From positions 372,001-436,000 of the forward strand of contig CANNDD010000003.1 in assembly GCA_947503285.1 (NCBI GenBank): a stretch of 64,000 bases of DNA, in the 5' to 3' direction. Below, piece after piece: positions 44,931 to 55,052 of this stretch. The stretch's first letter is position 1. Each line of letters begins with the position of its first letter. Source of the stretch: an uncultured Croceitalea sp. (lineage in GTDB: Bacteria > Bacteroidota > Bacteroidia > Flavobacteriales > Flavobacteriaceae). The translations under genes and the position numbers were made by a program. Below the pieces are notes generated by a model, which made no database searches, had not been told where the DNA came from, and saw only the letters and a list, made by a program, of their open reading frames with translations.

Positions 44931-46211
44931 ATGGCTGAAATACAAAAGAACAAATGGGCATGGGCATGGGTACCCATCCTCTATTTTACACAGGGCTTAC
45001 CATATGTTATTGTAGTTACCGTATCGGTCATTATGTACAAAAAATTGGGTATAAGCAATGCAGACATCGGGCTTTACACCAGTTGGCTCTATTTACCATG
45101 GGTACTCAAACCCTTATGGAGCCCTTTTGTGGATTTAAAAGGAACCAAACGTAAATGGTTTTTATGGATGCAGTTATTGATCGCGCTTGCGTTGTTCGGA
45201 GTTGGCCTTACCCTACCAACAAATCTCTTCTTTACCACTACCCTTGCCTGTTTTTGGATGGCCGCTTTCGCTTCTGCAACTAATGATATCGCTTCTGATG
45301 GCTATTATATGATAGGGCTTTCCGAGAAAAAACAATCTTTTTTTGTAGGTATTCGAAGTACTTTTTACCGCTTGGCCATGGTCACTGGCGAGGGACTTAT
45401 TGTAATTCTGGCAGGTTTTTTAGAAAACCATTATGGTGATAATACCAAAGCGTGGAGCGTAACGATGACAGCAACTGCCTTTTTAATGTTGGCCCTAACT
45501 GCCACCAACTTTTTTACCACTCCTAAATATGAAAGTTCGACCAAAATTGTCCTTGATAAACCACAGGGTTTTTTAGAGGTCTTTGTTTCCTTTTTCAAAA
45601 AACCGAATATAGGTATCGCACTTGCTTTTATCTTAACATACCGATTGGGCGAGTCACAATTGGTAAAAATGGCAGCGCCGTTTCTTTTAGATCCTTTAGA
45701 AAGTGGGGGGTTAGCCTATTCCACAGAAAAATTAGGGACCATTTTTGGCACAGTAGGGGTAATAATGCTCTCCATAGGAGGTATTTTAGGGGGTATCTTG
45801 ATTTCTAGAGATGGCTTGAAAAAATGGATGCTTCCCATGATTTTATCGCTAAACGTACCCAATATACTTTATGCTATTTTAGCTTGGACGCAAACCACGA
45901 ATACTATTGCCGTTACCATAACCGTAATTTTTGAAAAGTTTGGTTACGGGTTCGGCTTTGCCGCCTTTCTCATGTACCTGATTTATATTGCCGAAGGTAA
46001 ATCAAAAACCTCCCATTATGCCATTGCTACCGGATTTATGGCCTTAGGCATGATGTTGCCCGGAATGTTAAGCGGATTCATGCAAGAATGGTTAGGCTAT
46101 GGTGGCTTTTTCATTTGGGTTGTCATTGCGGCCTTACCCGCACTATTTCTATTGCCCTTTTTAAAATATCCCGCCGACTATGGTAAAAAAAATGAAACTG
46201 AAAATGGCTAA
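44931..46211 (+). CDS. AmpG-like MFS transporter
   Basis: 426 residues, 12 membrane helices. MFS features include WVPILYFTQGLPYVIV at the start and the loop SPFVDLKGTKRKWFLWMQ, as in AmpG permeases for GlcNAc-anhydroMurNAc muropeptides. By context (GHL10, GH3 hexosaminidase, AnmK, MurQ) it should import cell-wall sugars or anhydro-muropeptides. Its stop overlaps the best start of the GH3 gene by 8 bp, indicating coupled translation. Confidence 0.88.
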   Translation: MAEIQKNKWAWAWVPILYFTQGLPYVIVVTVSVIMYKKLGISNADIGLYTSWLYLPWVLKPLWSPFVDLKGTKRKWFLWMQLLIALALFGVGLTLPTNLFFTTTLACFWMAAFASATNDIASDGYYMIGLSEKKQSFFVGIRSTFYRLAMVTGEGLIVILAGFLENHYGDNTKAWSVTMTATAFLMLALTATNFFTTPKYESSTKIVLDKPQGFLEVFVSFFKKPNIGIALAFILTYRLGESQLVKMAAPFLLDPLESGGLAYSTEKLGTIFGTVGVIMLSIGGILGGILISRDGLKKWMLPMILSLNVPNILYAILAWTQTTNTIAVTITVIFEKFGYGFGFAAFLMYLIYIAEGKSKTSHYAIATGFMALGMMLPGMLSGFMQEWLGYGGFFIWVVIAALPALFLLPFLKYPADYGKKNETENG

Positions 46212-47745
46212 TATCATTCCCTATAAGAAAGCAAAATCCCAACTTAGCACCATTGAAAAAATCGGGCAGTTTTTTATGCCTGCCGTTTTCATCAATGACA
46301 CCGAAGAAGAAATCCAAAAAATGGAGCGGCTCATCGCTGAAAACGGTATTGGATCCATCTGTTTCTTTCACAGTCGCGCCAGTGCCGCAACTAACTATGA
46401 GGGCAAAAAAAAAGTACTTTACAATGCCAATAGCCTTGATAAGCTAAAAGAGTTGATCTCGCGTTATCAAGCTGCCTCCAAATATCCGCTTTTAATCGCC
46501 ATCGATGCCGAATGGGGGCTTGCGATGCGTATCGAAGAAACCCCACAATATCCTTATGCATTGACCTTAGGGGCGATACAAGACAAAGCCTTGATCGCAA
46601 AAGTAGGTATGGCGATAGGCGATGATTGTCAAGAAGCTGGTATTCACTGGAACCTATGCCCGACCATTGACATCAATAACAATCCTAATAATCCGGTAAT
46701 AGGTTATCGATCTTTTGGAGATAATCCGGAGGATGTTTACGAAAAGTCCAGAGCTTTCATTTCAGGAATGAACAAAAGTGGTACCCTAAATTCCATCAAA
46801 CATTTTCCGGGTCACGGCGATACGGCCGTAGATTCACATTTGGGCCTACCAAGAATCGATAAATCCAAACAAGAACTATTGACCAATGAATTGTATCCTT
46901 TCAAAAAACTGATTGATGAAGGGGTAGACTCCGTTATGGTGGGTCATTTAGCAGTACCGAGCATCAGTAAAAGTAATACCCGGTCATCGACACTATCAAA
47001 ACCGATAATCACCGACTTGCTTCGTAACGAATTCAAGCATTCAGGGGTAATCATTACCGATGCATTGAACATGCATAGTGTCTCTAAGTTATACGATACC
47101 AAAGGACAGTTGGAATGGGAGGCCTTTGAAGCGGGCAATGACGTGTTATGTTTTGCTGAACATACGGCAGAAGGTATCGAACTTATTTTACAAAACGCCA
47201 CGGCTACACAAATCGAGGCTAGTTTTGAACGGTTCTGGAACCTTAAGGAAAAAGGGCTGGGCACTAAAACCAATAGCCATAGCGTCGACTACGATACCAT
47301 AATGAAGCAACTGGCAAAAGAAACGTTGACCTTGGTAAAAGGAACTGATGAAGGGATCAAAGCAATACGTGAAGCTAAATTCGAATATATTCAGATAGGA
47401 AAAACAACCGACACCTTTTTTTCAAAGAACATTCATACAAATAAAACCGAAACCGCAAACAAGGTCATTGCCCTGTTCCCCCCAGAAATGAAACCGACCC
47501 AAAATTTTGGGCTGAAGAAAAATGAAATTGAACGTGTGAACGAGGTATTATCGTCGAATAATTGCATACTCTATCTCTTTGGCAATCCATATGCACTTGA
47601 CCTCTTTCATTGGAAAGATGCAAGTTCGATTGTTGTGGCGTATCAAGATTTCGAGGCTTTTCAAGAAAACGCTATCAACCATTTTAACGGTCAGGTAACG
47701 GCCAAAGGCCAGTTGCCGGTAACCTTAAATAATACGACCCCATGA
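46204..47745 (+). CDS. GH3 beta-N-acetylhexosaminidase
   Basis: 513 residues from ATG 46204; the frame extends eight codons upstream into the MFS gene. GH3 motifs: AIDAEWGLAMR, GIHWNLCPTIDI, and IKHFPGHGDTAVDSHLGLP, the KHFPG(H)GD loop whose Asp-His pair is specific to NagZ-type hexosaminidases; VIITDALNM carries the nucleophile Asp. No signal peptide, so it acts in the cytoplasm on imported fragments, releasing GlcNAc. The C-terminal part (about 360-513) is a diverged extra domain. Confidence 0.92.
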   Translation: MANIIPYKKAKSQLSTIEKIGQFFMPAVFINDTEEEIQKMERLIAENGIGSICFFHSRASAATNYEGKKKVLYNANSLDKLKELISRYQAASKYPLLIAIDAEWGLAMRIEETPQYPYALTLGAIQDKALIAKVGMAIGDDCQEAGIHWNLCPTIDINNNPNNPVIGYRSFGDNPEDVYEKSRAFISGMNKSGTLNSIKHFPGHGDTAVDSHLGLPRIDKSKQELLTNELYPFKKLIDEGVDSVMVGHLAVPSISKSNTRSSTLSKPIITDLLRNEFKHSGVIITDALNMHSVSKLYDTKGQLEWEAFEAGNDVLCFAEHTAEGIELILQNATATQIEASFERFWNLKEKGLGTKTNSHSVDYDTIMKQLAKETLTLVKGTDEGIKAIREAKFEYIQIGKTTDTFFSKNIHTNKTETANKVIALFPPEMKPTQNFGLKKNEIERVNEVLSSNNCILYLFGNPYALDLFHWKDASSIVVAYQDFEAFQENAINHFNGQVTAKGQLPVTLNNTTP

Positions 47746-48410
47746 ACGATGCGGTTTTAAAATCGTGGCAAGAAAATGCCAGCGAATGGATAAAAGCCAT
47801 TACTGAAAACACCATTGCCTCCAGGACATACACGAACAAAGCGATTGTTGATACGGCTTTAAAGTTGGATAGGGCCAAAATCATCGATATCGGATGTGGG
47901 GAAGGTTGGTTGGTCAGGGCACTTGAAAATCAGGGTAAAAAAGTTTTGGGTATCGACGCAATTGCCGAACTGTTGCAGAGTGCGCAAAGCAAACGCATTG
48001 GCACTTTTCATCAAATGACATTTGAAGAAATCATGGATGGTAAACCCTTACCAAACGCTCCTTTCGATATGGCCATTTTCAATTTTTGCCTGTACCAAAA
48101 AGAAGGCTTGGTAACATTGCTTTCAAATATGGCAAAAGCCCTAAATAACGATGGGCATATCTTAATCCAGACCTTGCACCCGTACCTATTGATGCAACAG
48201 GGAAAGGCTTATCAGAGTCAGTGGTTATCAGACTCGTGGAAGGGCTTGTCAGGAAACTTCACCAATGGCCATGCGTGGTATGCCCGAACCCTGGGTGACT
48301 GGTCAGAAACCTTGAACAAAATTCCGAACACCAAAGTTGTTTTTCAAGAAGTGACCAATGAAGAAGGCAATCCAATTTCCCTATTGATACATATTGAAAA
48401 GCATCTATGA
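47742..48410 (+). CDS. SAM-dependent methyltransferase
   Basis: 222 residues. Class I methyltransferase fold with motif I IIDIGCGEGWLVRAL (about 47-61), an acidic residue ending the second strand (GIDAIAEL) and FDMAIFNFCL. Substrate unknown; it sits between GH3 and anmK genes, overlapping each by 4 bp (ATGA), so it is part of the recycling operon, perhaps only by position. Start ATG 47742 is fixed by the overlap. Confidence 0.88.
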   Translation: MNDAVLKSWQENASEWIKAITENTIASRTYTNKAIVDTALKLDRAKIIDIGCGEGWLVRALENQGKKVLGIDAIAELLQSAQSKRIGTFHQMTFEEIMDGKPLPNAPFDMAIFNFCLYQKEGLVTLLSNMAKALNNDGHILIQTLHPYLLMQQGKAYQSQWLSDSWKGLSGNFTNGHAWYARTLGDWSETLNKIPNTKVVFQEVTNEEGNPISLLIHIEKHL

Positions 48411-49486
48411 AAATATATAAAACCATAGGAATGATGTCGGGTACCTCTTTGGATGGGCTTGATATTGCCTATTGCCATTTCTGGAAAAAAGCCAACCAAT
48501 GGGATTTTGAAATACGCCAGACTTCGGCCATTTCATATGATAACGACCTATATGAAAAGTTGAAAAATGCTATCCACCTTACGGCGGAAGAACACCAGCA
48601 ATTACATTTAGATTATGGTACCTGGTTAGGTAAGCAGGCAAAATCATTTATTGAAAAACATGATTTGAAAATTGATATTATCGCCAGTCATGGCCACACC
48701 TCGCACCATCGACCAGAAGAAGGTGTCACTTTTCAATTGGGTGATGGACAATTGCTTGCCAATACCTCAGGGCAAAAGGTCATCTGTGATTTTCGCTCTT
48801 TGGATGTCGAATTAGGCGGACAGGGAGCACCGCTCGTACCTATAGGTGACGAATTGCTACTTTCTGAATATGAGTTTTGCCTGAACCTGGGCGGCATCAG
48901 TAACATATCTTTTCAAAAAAAAGGGGAACGTGTTGCCTATGATATTGGCCTTGCCAATATGCCGTTAAACTACATTACCGAAAAAATAGGTTTAAAATAT
49001 GATAAAGGGGGTGCCATTGCTAAAGGTGGAACACTGCTGCCAGATTTATTAAAAGCGTTGAATAATCTAGACTATTACCACCTACCCTACCCAAAGTCAA
49101 CAGGTTATGAATGGTTTTCATCAGCGATTATACCACTACTGGAAAAATATAGTAGTGCGACCGAAAACCTATTACATACGGTAATCCACCATAATTGTGA
49201 GCAAATTGCATTCGCCATCAAAAAAGAAAAGCCTGAGAAAGGAAGCCAGGTCCTGGTTACCGGTGGTGGCGCTTTAAATGACTTTTACATCGCAACGCTG
49301 AGGGAAAAGCTCGGAGCAAGTTGTGAGGTTAAGATTCCCCCAAAAAAGTTTATAGAATACAAAGAGGCCTTGGTATTTGCCTTTATGGGGGTATTGTATG
49401 AATTGGGGCAGACCAATGTATTTTCATCGGTTACCGGGGCTAGAAAAGATTCTTGTAGTGGAATGGAATTCAGTCCTAATAGCTGA
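48407..49486 (+). CDS. anmK: anhydro-N-acetylmuramic acid kinase
   Basis: 359 residues. Converts 1,6-anhydro-MurNAc with ATP to MurNAc-6-P, the substrate of the MurQ encoded divergently. Motifs: GMMSGTSLDGLDIAY at the start, IASHGHTSHH, VICDFRSLDVELGGQGAPLVP with the catalytic Asp, LNLGGISN, and LVTGGGALN. Full length and canonical. Last gene of the block. Confidence 0.95.
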   Translation: MKIYKTIGMMSGTSLDGLDIAYCHFWKKANQWDFEIRQTSAISYDNDLYEKLKNAIHLTAEEHQQLHLDYGTWLGKQAKSFIEKHDLKIDIIASHGHTSHHRPEEGVTFQLGDGQLLANTSGQKVICDFRSLDVELGGQGAPLVPIGDELLLSEYEFCLNLGGISNISFQKKGERVAYDIGLANMPLNYITEKIGLKYDKGGAIAKGGTLLPDLLKALNNLDYYHLPYPKSTGYEWFSSAIIPLLEKYSSATENLLHTVIHHNCEQIAFAIKKEKPEKGSQVLVTGGGALNDFYIATLREKLGASCEVKIPPKKFIEYKEALVFAFMGVLYELGQTNVFSSVTGARKDSCSGMEFSPNS

Positions 49487-49593
49487 ATCCGTGTACATTC
49501 AAGTTATACCCGGATATTACCGCTATCCTAGTATAATGTTTTAATCTATCAGCAATTGATAGAATTTTCCTAACTTGAAATAAAATAGTCGTT

Positions 49594-49776
49594 ATGCTTA
49601 CAAAAGACAAGTTGAGAGCGCAGATCGAACTCTTTCCAGATGAATTTTCTATAGACGAATTGGTCGAGAGACTTATATTTATCCAAAAGGTCGAACGTGG
49701 TGAAAAGCAATCTTTGGAAAATGATGTTACTGAACACGAGCATCTAGACAAGGAAATCGAAAAATGGTTCAAATAA
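49594..49776 (+). CDS. antitoxin-like protein
   Basis: 60 residues, acidic and helical (MLTKDKLRAQIELFPDE... to ...DKEIEKWFK). Overlaps the following ParE-like gene by 13 bp, the classical toxin-antitoxin arrangement with the antitoxin first. No recognised DNA-binding fold in so short a protein. Confidence 0.7.
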   Translation: MLTKDKLRAQIELFPDEFSIDELVERLIFIQKVERGEKQSLENDVTEHEHLDKEIEKWFK

Positions 49777-50063
49777 ACTGGACTCACCAAGCAGTATTTG
49801 ACCTTAAGGATATTGCGGAATACATCGGAAAGGATTCAAAATACTATGCAAAGCTGCAAGTCATTCGTATAAAGAGTTGCGTGGAGATTCTGAAAAACCA
49901 AATTCACATAGGCAGCTTCGTACCAGAATTCGAGCGAACAGACTTAAGGCAGCTCGTTCAAGGTAGATATAGAATCATTTATAAAGTTGTCAATGAAAAT
50001 CGAGTAGATATTATTACAGTTCATCATTCAGCTAGAGACTTGACCTTACGAAAAAATTTATGA
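49764..50063 (+). CDS. RelE/ParE-family toxin
   Basis: 99 residues. Typical ParE start (INWTHQAVFDLKDIAEYI) and core (RTDLRQLVQGRYRIIYKVVNENRVDIITVHHSARDL). ParE members block gyrase, RelE members cleave mRNA; the HHSARDL ending is nearer to ParE. Forms a pair with the overlapping upstream gene. The 228 bp that follow contain no gene I can support. Confidence 0.85.
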   Translation: MVQINWTHQAVFDLKDIAEYIGKDSKYYAKLQVIRIKSCVEILKNQIHIGSFVPEFERTDLRQLVQGRYRIIYKVVNENRVDIITVHHSARDLTLRKNL

Positions 50064-50291
50064 CAAAAACAATAGACACAAAAACTCTAAGCAATATGGT
50101 TTCAGCCTTACAGCGGGGTCTACCTATTTTATAAAACCATCAAAATCTTTGGGATTTTGGTGACAATGAAAAGTGAAATTAATGGACTTCGTAGAAAGCA
50201 CCCCCGAAAATCAATGCAATATTTCTAGATTATTGCCCACAAAAGACGATAACAACAAAGTTAAAAACCAATCTGAAAAACATTATGTGTT

Positions 50292-52442
50292 GTGCAAGAA
50301 ACCAAAACCGATTTAAGCGGACTTAACGAAAAGCAAAGACAAGCCGTAATTTCTGATTGCAAAAGACTTCTCGTTTTAGCAGGAGCAGGTTCGGGTAAAA
50401 CTAAAACGCTACTTCAAAAGTTAATCTATCTTATCGAAGAAAGAAATGTTAATCCAAGTAATATCTTGGCGATAACATTTACAAAAAATGCTGCCAATGA
50501 AATGCTTGACAGATTAATCATTTCATCTGATGACACGGAAGAATATGCGGAAATCTTAGCGGATAAAAACAGAACAACAAAAGAGAGAAATACGGAACGT
50601 TACTTTTTCACTAAAAAACACAAATGGATTGACAACCTTACCCTAAAAACCTTTCATAGTCTTTGCTATGGAATTATCCGAAATTTTGGAGTTAACGAAT
50701 TTGATAATAAGTTCAAAATTATAGGAGACACTAAAGCCACTGAAGATGAATTTGCAAAGTATTCAGCAACGGAAACGGCTTTTGAGGTCATTCATAAAAT
50801 CTTAATCCAAAACTGTGAATCCAACGAGTATCTGCTCAACTTGAAAAGATACATTTTGGATTATATGATTGATAAAATTCATATTGAAAAGAACAAACGT
50901 CTCTTGTTACCTAAGGACGGTAAGTACTTTACAACGCTAAATGGAACCAAGGTTCGCTCAAAGTCGGAACAGTATATTGCTGATTGGCTGTATCGTCATA
51001 GTATCAAATTTGAGTATGAACCAAATGTAAATTTCACGGATTTTGACTTTCGACCAGACTTCTTTATTCCAGAAGCCAATCTTTATTTAGAACACGTTAG
51101 CGACAAAAGCTACCCCACTAAAGGAAAAGAGCAACAATTCAACAAAGCAAACAAACTGCTCGTAAAAACGTTTGAACACCAAACAAAAGATACTGCTCTT
51201 TTTAACTTGGCGTTAGAACGGATTGTAAAAAATCGACTGCCTTCGAACTATCATTTCTCAGCGGCCCTATCTTTTGAAGAAGAATTCAACTCCTATCATA
51301 AAGAAGTTAAAGACTTCTTACGCCAAACAATGCGTGTGATTGATATGGTCAAAGTGGAGAATATATCCCCAAAAACCGCTTTAAAACAATCACAGAAAGA
51401 TCAGCATGAAAGGGTTAGGGACTTTTACAAACTTGCAATTCCAATAATTGAGCAATACCAAGCTTATTGCACAAACAAGTCATATCTAGATTTCAATGAT
51501 ATGATTACAAAGACCATTTCGCTATTTAAAAATCATAGGGAAATAGCCGATAAGTTCAGAGGGAAATTTGAATACATACTAGTTGATGAATTTCAAGATG
51601 TAAACAATTTGCAAGTCGAATTGATAAAACTTCTGTTAACGGACAGAAACCAACTTTTTTGTGTTGGCGACGATTGGCAAAGTATTTATGGATTTAGAGG
51701 GTCAAATGTCGACTATATAGTGAATTTCAAAGAACATTTTAAAGATTCTGAAACAATAAAATTGAGTATGAATTACAGAAGCACTGAACATATAGTTGGT
51801 GCAAGTAATGAGGTAATCAAAAACAACAAATTCAAGGTCGACAAAAACGTTCAATCAAATAAAAAGTCAAGTAGCAAGATTCACATTTATGCAGGTAAAA
51901 ACCAAGCTGAAAACATCGAATATGTGCTTGATCAGGTCTATAAACTAAAAGAAAAAGGTTATACAAAAGAGGACATTCTATTTCTTTATCGCAGAAGCAA
52001 AATGTACAGTCTATATTTTGAAAGATTTAAGCAAGAGCGAGTTTTTGTTTCAGGTAAAACCATACACGCTTCTAAAGGACTTGAAGCAAAAGCGGTCTTT
52101 ATTATCGGTTTAACAGAAGGAAGTGGTGGATTTCCCGATATTTGGATGGAGGACAGAATTTATCAAATAATCAAAAAGTCCAATCATGACTTATTACTTG
52201 AAGAAGAAAGACGACTGTTCTATGTTGCAATTACAAGAGCAAAAGATGACTTATTCCTGATTACGGAAAAGGGCAATGAATCTAGCTTTTTAAAAGAGAT
52301 TCCTGATGATTTTACGTTTAAAACAAGTGTCCCATTTAAGTCTGTGATTGAAGAAATAATATTGTGTGCTAAATGCAAGAACAGATTGGATAAAGGATTT
52401 GCTTTTTGTCCATATTGTGGAGAAGAACAAAGGATTGATTAA
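50292..52442 (+). CDS. UvrD/HelD-like helicase with nuclease-like insert and zinc ribbon
   Basis: 716 residues from GTG 50292. Superfamily 1 helicase motifs: Walker A GAGSGKT (about 32-38), motif Ia FTKNAANEM, Walker B VDEFQDVNN (about 431), QSIYGFRGS, and TIHASKGLEAKAVF. Between the halves a segment SEQYIADWLYRHSIKFEYEPN...DFRPDFFIPEANLYLEH resembles the PD-(D/E)XK-like insert of helicase IV proteins. The C terminus is a zinc ribbon (CAKCKNRL...CPYCG). Probably handles damaged or foreign DNA. Lower GC than its neighbours, with no operon partner; it may be a horizontally acquired gene together with the toxin-antitoxin pair. Confidence 0.88.
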   Translation: MQETKTDLSGLNEKQRQAVISDCKRLLVLAGAGSGKTKTLLQKLIYLIEERNVNPSNILAITFTKNAANEMLDRLIISSDDTEEYAEILADKNRTTKERNTERYFFTKKHKWIDNLTLKTFHSLCYGIIRNFGVNEFDNKFKIIGDTKATEDEFAKYSATETAFEVIHKILIQNCESNEYLLNLKRYILDYMIDKIHIEKNKRLLLPKDGKYFTTLNGTKVRSKSEQYIADWLYRHSIKFEYEPNVNFTDFDFRPDFFIPEANLYLEHVSDKSYPTKGKEQQFNKANKLLVKTFEHQTKDTALFNLALERIVKNRLPSNYHFSAALSFEEEFNSYHKEVKDFLRQTMRVIDMVKVENISPKTALKQSQKDQHERVRDFYKLAIPIIEQYQAYCTNKSYLDFNDMITKTISLFKNHREIADKFRGKFEYILVDEFQDVNNLQVELIKLLLTDRNQLFCVGDDWQSIYGFRGSNVDYIVNFKEHFKDSETIKLSMNYRSTEHIVGASNEVIKNNKFKVDKNVQSNKKSSSKIHIYAGKNQAENIEYVLDQVYKLKEKGYTKEDILFLYRRSKMYSLYFERFKQERVFVSGKTIHASKGLEAKAVFIIGLTEGSGGFPDIWMEDRIYQIIKKSNHDLLLEEERRLFYVAITRAKDDLFLITEKGNESSFLKEIPDDFTFKTSVPFKSVIEEIILCAKCKNRLDKGFAFCPYCGEEQRID

Positions 52443-52478
52443 AAACTAAGCTAGGCAAAGACTCCTTAAACAAACCCC

Positions 52479-53702
52479 TTAAGGACGACGATACCGACTC
52501 AAAAACACCAAGCTCTTTCTTCTCGACAAAAGAATCAAGACTACGGCACCCAAACCACAGCAAGCCAGACCAACAAACAAGGGCAATACCAAATCTTCAA
52601 GAAATGAACCTATAAGGGTGGCAATAGGTACGGAAATCAAGGTCGAAACAAAACCGTTGATGGCGGCACCGATACCAGCAATATGCCCTATGGGCTCCAT
52701 GGCAATGGAACGAAAATTACCCCACATAAAGCCCAAACAGAAAAACTGTAAAAACAGAAAAGCTACCAAAACGCTAACATTGGGGTTAGGCCCATTCCAA
52801 AAAAGCAGCACATAGCCTATGGCAATCAAACTAAAAAGTATGGTTGCCGCAAATGATAAGTTTCGCATGCCGAAACGCATGACCATAGTGCCGTTGGTAA
52901 AAGTCGAGGTTCCGATAGAAATGGCAAGCCCTGCAAAAATATATGGAAATGCTTCTCGAAGTCCGTATTGGTCTTCAAAAATATGCTGTGCTGAACTAAG
53001 GTATACCAAGAAAGCACCGGTAACCAAACCCGAAACGAAAGTATAGATTACCGTTTCAGGATGTCGTAACATTTCCTTGGTGCCAGCTATAAAGCTCTTT
53101 GATGAAAACCTGACTTTGTATTCAGGTTTAAGGGTCTCTTCTTGTCGTTTCCAGAACCAGATCCACAATGCCATACCCAAGAAAAGATGCACGTAAAATA
53201 TACTCTGCCAATTAAAATTATCTAGAATGAACTTCCCTAAAGCGGGTGCCACTACAGGAACCAAAATAAAAAACGCGGTGATGAATGACATGACCCTTGC
53301 CATATAATCACCACTATATGAGTCACGTATGATTGAAATGGCGATAGTACGGTGGGATGAAAGCCCAATCCCCTGCAAAATTCGACCAATTACCATTACT
53401 TCAATGTTGGGCGCCAACAGACAAATGAAACTGGCTACACCAAAAACAACGAAACCCGCATACACCATAGGCTTACGACCATATTGGTCTGACAACGGAC
53501 CAAAAAACAATTGCCCCACCCCTAGACCTAAGAAAATCATGGTCACGAACATTTGGTTCGCTTTTGGGTCTGTACTATGAATCGTTTCACCAATAGCGGG
53601 TATCGCAGGCAGAAGCGTATCAATTGCCAAGGCCACAATGGACATCAACGAGGCCATCAGTGCAATAAATTCAAAGTTGGGTTTCTGCTGCGTTTTTTGC
53701 AT
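52479..53702 (-). CDS. Bcr/CflA-type MFS efflux transporter
   Basis: 407 residues with 12 membrane helices. Motif A GPLSDQYGRKPMVYAG and motif C-like FFILVPVVAPALGKFI mark drug:H+ antiporters of the DHA1 Bcr/CflA group; the start DTLLPAIPAIGETIHSTDP is typical. Exports small toxic compounds from the cytoplasm. Monocistronic, convergent with the helicase gene. Confidence 0.93.
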   Translation of the reverse strand: MQKTQQKPNFEFIALMASLMSIVALAIDTLLPAIPAIGETIHSTDPKANQMFVTMIFLGLGVGQLFFGPLSDQYGRKPMVYAGFVVFGVASFICLLAPNIEVMVIGRILQGIGLSSHRTIAISIIRDSYSGDYMARVMSFITAFFILVPVVAPALGKFILDNFNWQSIFYVHLFLGMALWIWFWKRQEETLKPEYKVRFSSKSFIAGTKEMLRHPETVIYTFVSGLVTGAFLVYLSSAQHIFEDQYGLREAFPYIFAGLAISIGTSTFTNGTMVMRFGMRNLSFAATILFSLIAIGYVLLFWNGPNPNVSVLVAFLFLQFFCLGFMWGNFRSIAMEPIGHIAGIGAAINGFVSTLISVPIATLIGSFLEDLVLPLFVGLACCGLGAVVLILLSRRKSLVFLSRYRRP

Positions 53703-53827
53703 TGGGCAAAAGTACGGCTACTGATTTTCCTAGTTTATTTTTAAGTAAAGTATTTTGTTATCTTAACATAAAGATTTGATTAAGAAGGAGGTATTCCAAA
53801 CCTCACGAATTAACAGTAAACCCTTAA

Positions 53828-53857
53828 TGTCAGGTCGAGCGCAGTCGAGACCTCAAT
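53828..53857. repeat. 30-bp inverted repeat, left copy
   Basis: Exact reverse complement of 54176-54205. The core GAGCGCAGTCGA is itself nearly palindromic and recurs at 34945-34964. It ends just before the ATG of the GIY-YIG gene. Confidence 0.85.
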
Positions 53858-53862
53858 GTATG

Positions 53863-54123
53863 ATGAAATGTTACTACGTCTATATTCTCCTTTGTTCCGA
53901 CGGTTTGACCTATACTGGGATTACTGACAACATTAACCGTCGATTCAAAGAACATCAAAATGGATTCAATAAAACTTCATTCACCCATAAACGACGTCCT
54001 GTAAAACTTATCTTCCATCAAGAATTCAATGATGTGCTTCAAGCCATTTACTTTGAAAAGAAAATCAAAAAATGGAGCGCTAGAAAGAAACTGGCCTTAG
54101 CAAACGGTGATTTCGATATGTAA
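53863..54123 (+). CDS. GIY-YIG nuclease-family protein
   Basis: 86 residues from the second of two adjacent ATGs (the frame runs further upstream through the inverted repeat, which argues against that start). Motifs YYVYILLCSDGLTYTGIT with the paired Y-x-Y/T-G-I of GIY-YIG, the Arg in NINRRFKEHQNG, HHE-like FHQEF and a C-terminal KKIKKWSARKK. Single-domain proteins of this UPF0213/YhbQ-like type are common in Bacteroidota. The gene is exactly bracketed by 30-bp perfect inverted repeats of a REP-like sequence, suggesting it moves with or acts on those repeats. Confidence 0.9.
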   Translation: MKCYYVYILLCSDGLTYTGITDNINRRFKEHQNGFNKTSFTHKRRPVKLIFHQEFNDVLQAIYFEKKIKKWSARKKLALANGDFDM

Positions 54124-54175
54124 CGGATTTTAGTCGAATGTAGAAATGCCTCTCATTTTAAATATGCTGACCCAG

Positions 54176-54205
54176 ATTGAGGTCTCGACTGCGCTCGACC
54201 TGACA
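54176..54205. repeat. 30-bp inverted repeat, right copy
   Basis: Exact reverse complement of 53828-53857, starting 52 bp after the GIY-YIG stop. Confidence 0.85.
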
Positions 54206-54254
54206 GACTAGTCTTACAAAAAAGATTGTTTACCTTTAAAAGTAAATCAATTTT

Positions 54255-55052
54255 ATGGTAATCAAAGTATTTGAATCTTCTTATGATTCTTTTAAAGACA
54301 AACTAAAAAACCCATTCTACGGAACATTATTTGTGGTTTGGGTAATTCGCAATAGAGAATTTCTTTATAATGTCTTCTTTCATGATAAATTGACTTCTGA
54401 CAAGCGTCTCGAAGTCATTCGTAGTCATTTTTTAAACTGGGATTCCCTTCTCAACTTCCTTGGCACTATTTTGATAAGCCTGGCGCTAATGATTTTAATC
54501 TACGTATCACTAAATTTGTCCCGATTTATTGTAGAATTTTCAGAAAGAAAACTCAAACCATTGATTCAGCAAATTTTCAACAAATCAAGTATTGTTTCTC
54601 GAGAAGAATATTTGATTCTTGAAAATGAACGAGATTATTTTCAGAAAAAATATTCTGAAGAGAGAAGTGAAAGGATTAAACTTCAAAAAGAACTTGATAA
54701 TAAAACAGAAAATATTCAAATTAATGATAATGAAACATATGATAAAGAAGAAAAAGGAAAAACAGTAGAGGAAGGAGAGAAAGGGATTCCAGAGAACATA
54801 ATAACGACATGGCTTAAGTTAAGACCTAGCTATTATGACGATTTCAAAAAAATAATTTCTCTAATGGAAGAAAAAGTTCCTGTTTATGAAATTAAAAGAA
54901 AAATGAAAGATTTGGCCTCAACTAAAGAATTTATAAATAAGAAAATCATTGAAACCTTAGCTCACGAAAATATTCATTATTATAATTTTACAGAATTTGG
55001 AGATAAATTTGTTAATCATTTTAAAATAAGGGATTCGGCCAAAAACTCATAA
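54255..55052 (+). CDS. hypothetical membrane/coiled-coil protein
   Basis: 265 residues. Two hydrophobic segments (about 22-38 and 72-96) followed by a long charged coiled coil (about 115-150) and an acidic linker. The C-terminal third ([23 protein letters not shown]...) is helical and ends in a basic stretch. I do not recognise a family. AT-rich and right beside the GIY-YIG repeat unit, so it may be an accessory gene. Its last 6 bp overlap the 3' end of the convergent carboxylase gene. Confidence 0.6.
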   Translation: MVIKVFESSYDSFKDKLKNPFYGTLFVVWVIRNREFLYNVFFHDKLTSDKRLEVIRSHFLNWDSLLNFLGTILISLALMILIYVSLNLSRFIVEFSERKLKPLIQQIFNKSSIVSREEYLILENERDYFQKKYSEERSERIKLQKELDNKTENIQINDNETYDKEEKGKTVEEGEKGIPENIITTWLKLRPSYYDDFKKIISLMEEKVPVYEIKRKMKDLASTKEFINKKIIETLAHENIHYYNFTEFGDKFVNHFKIRDSAKNS

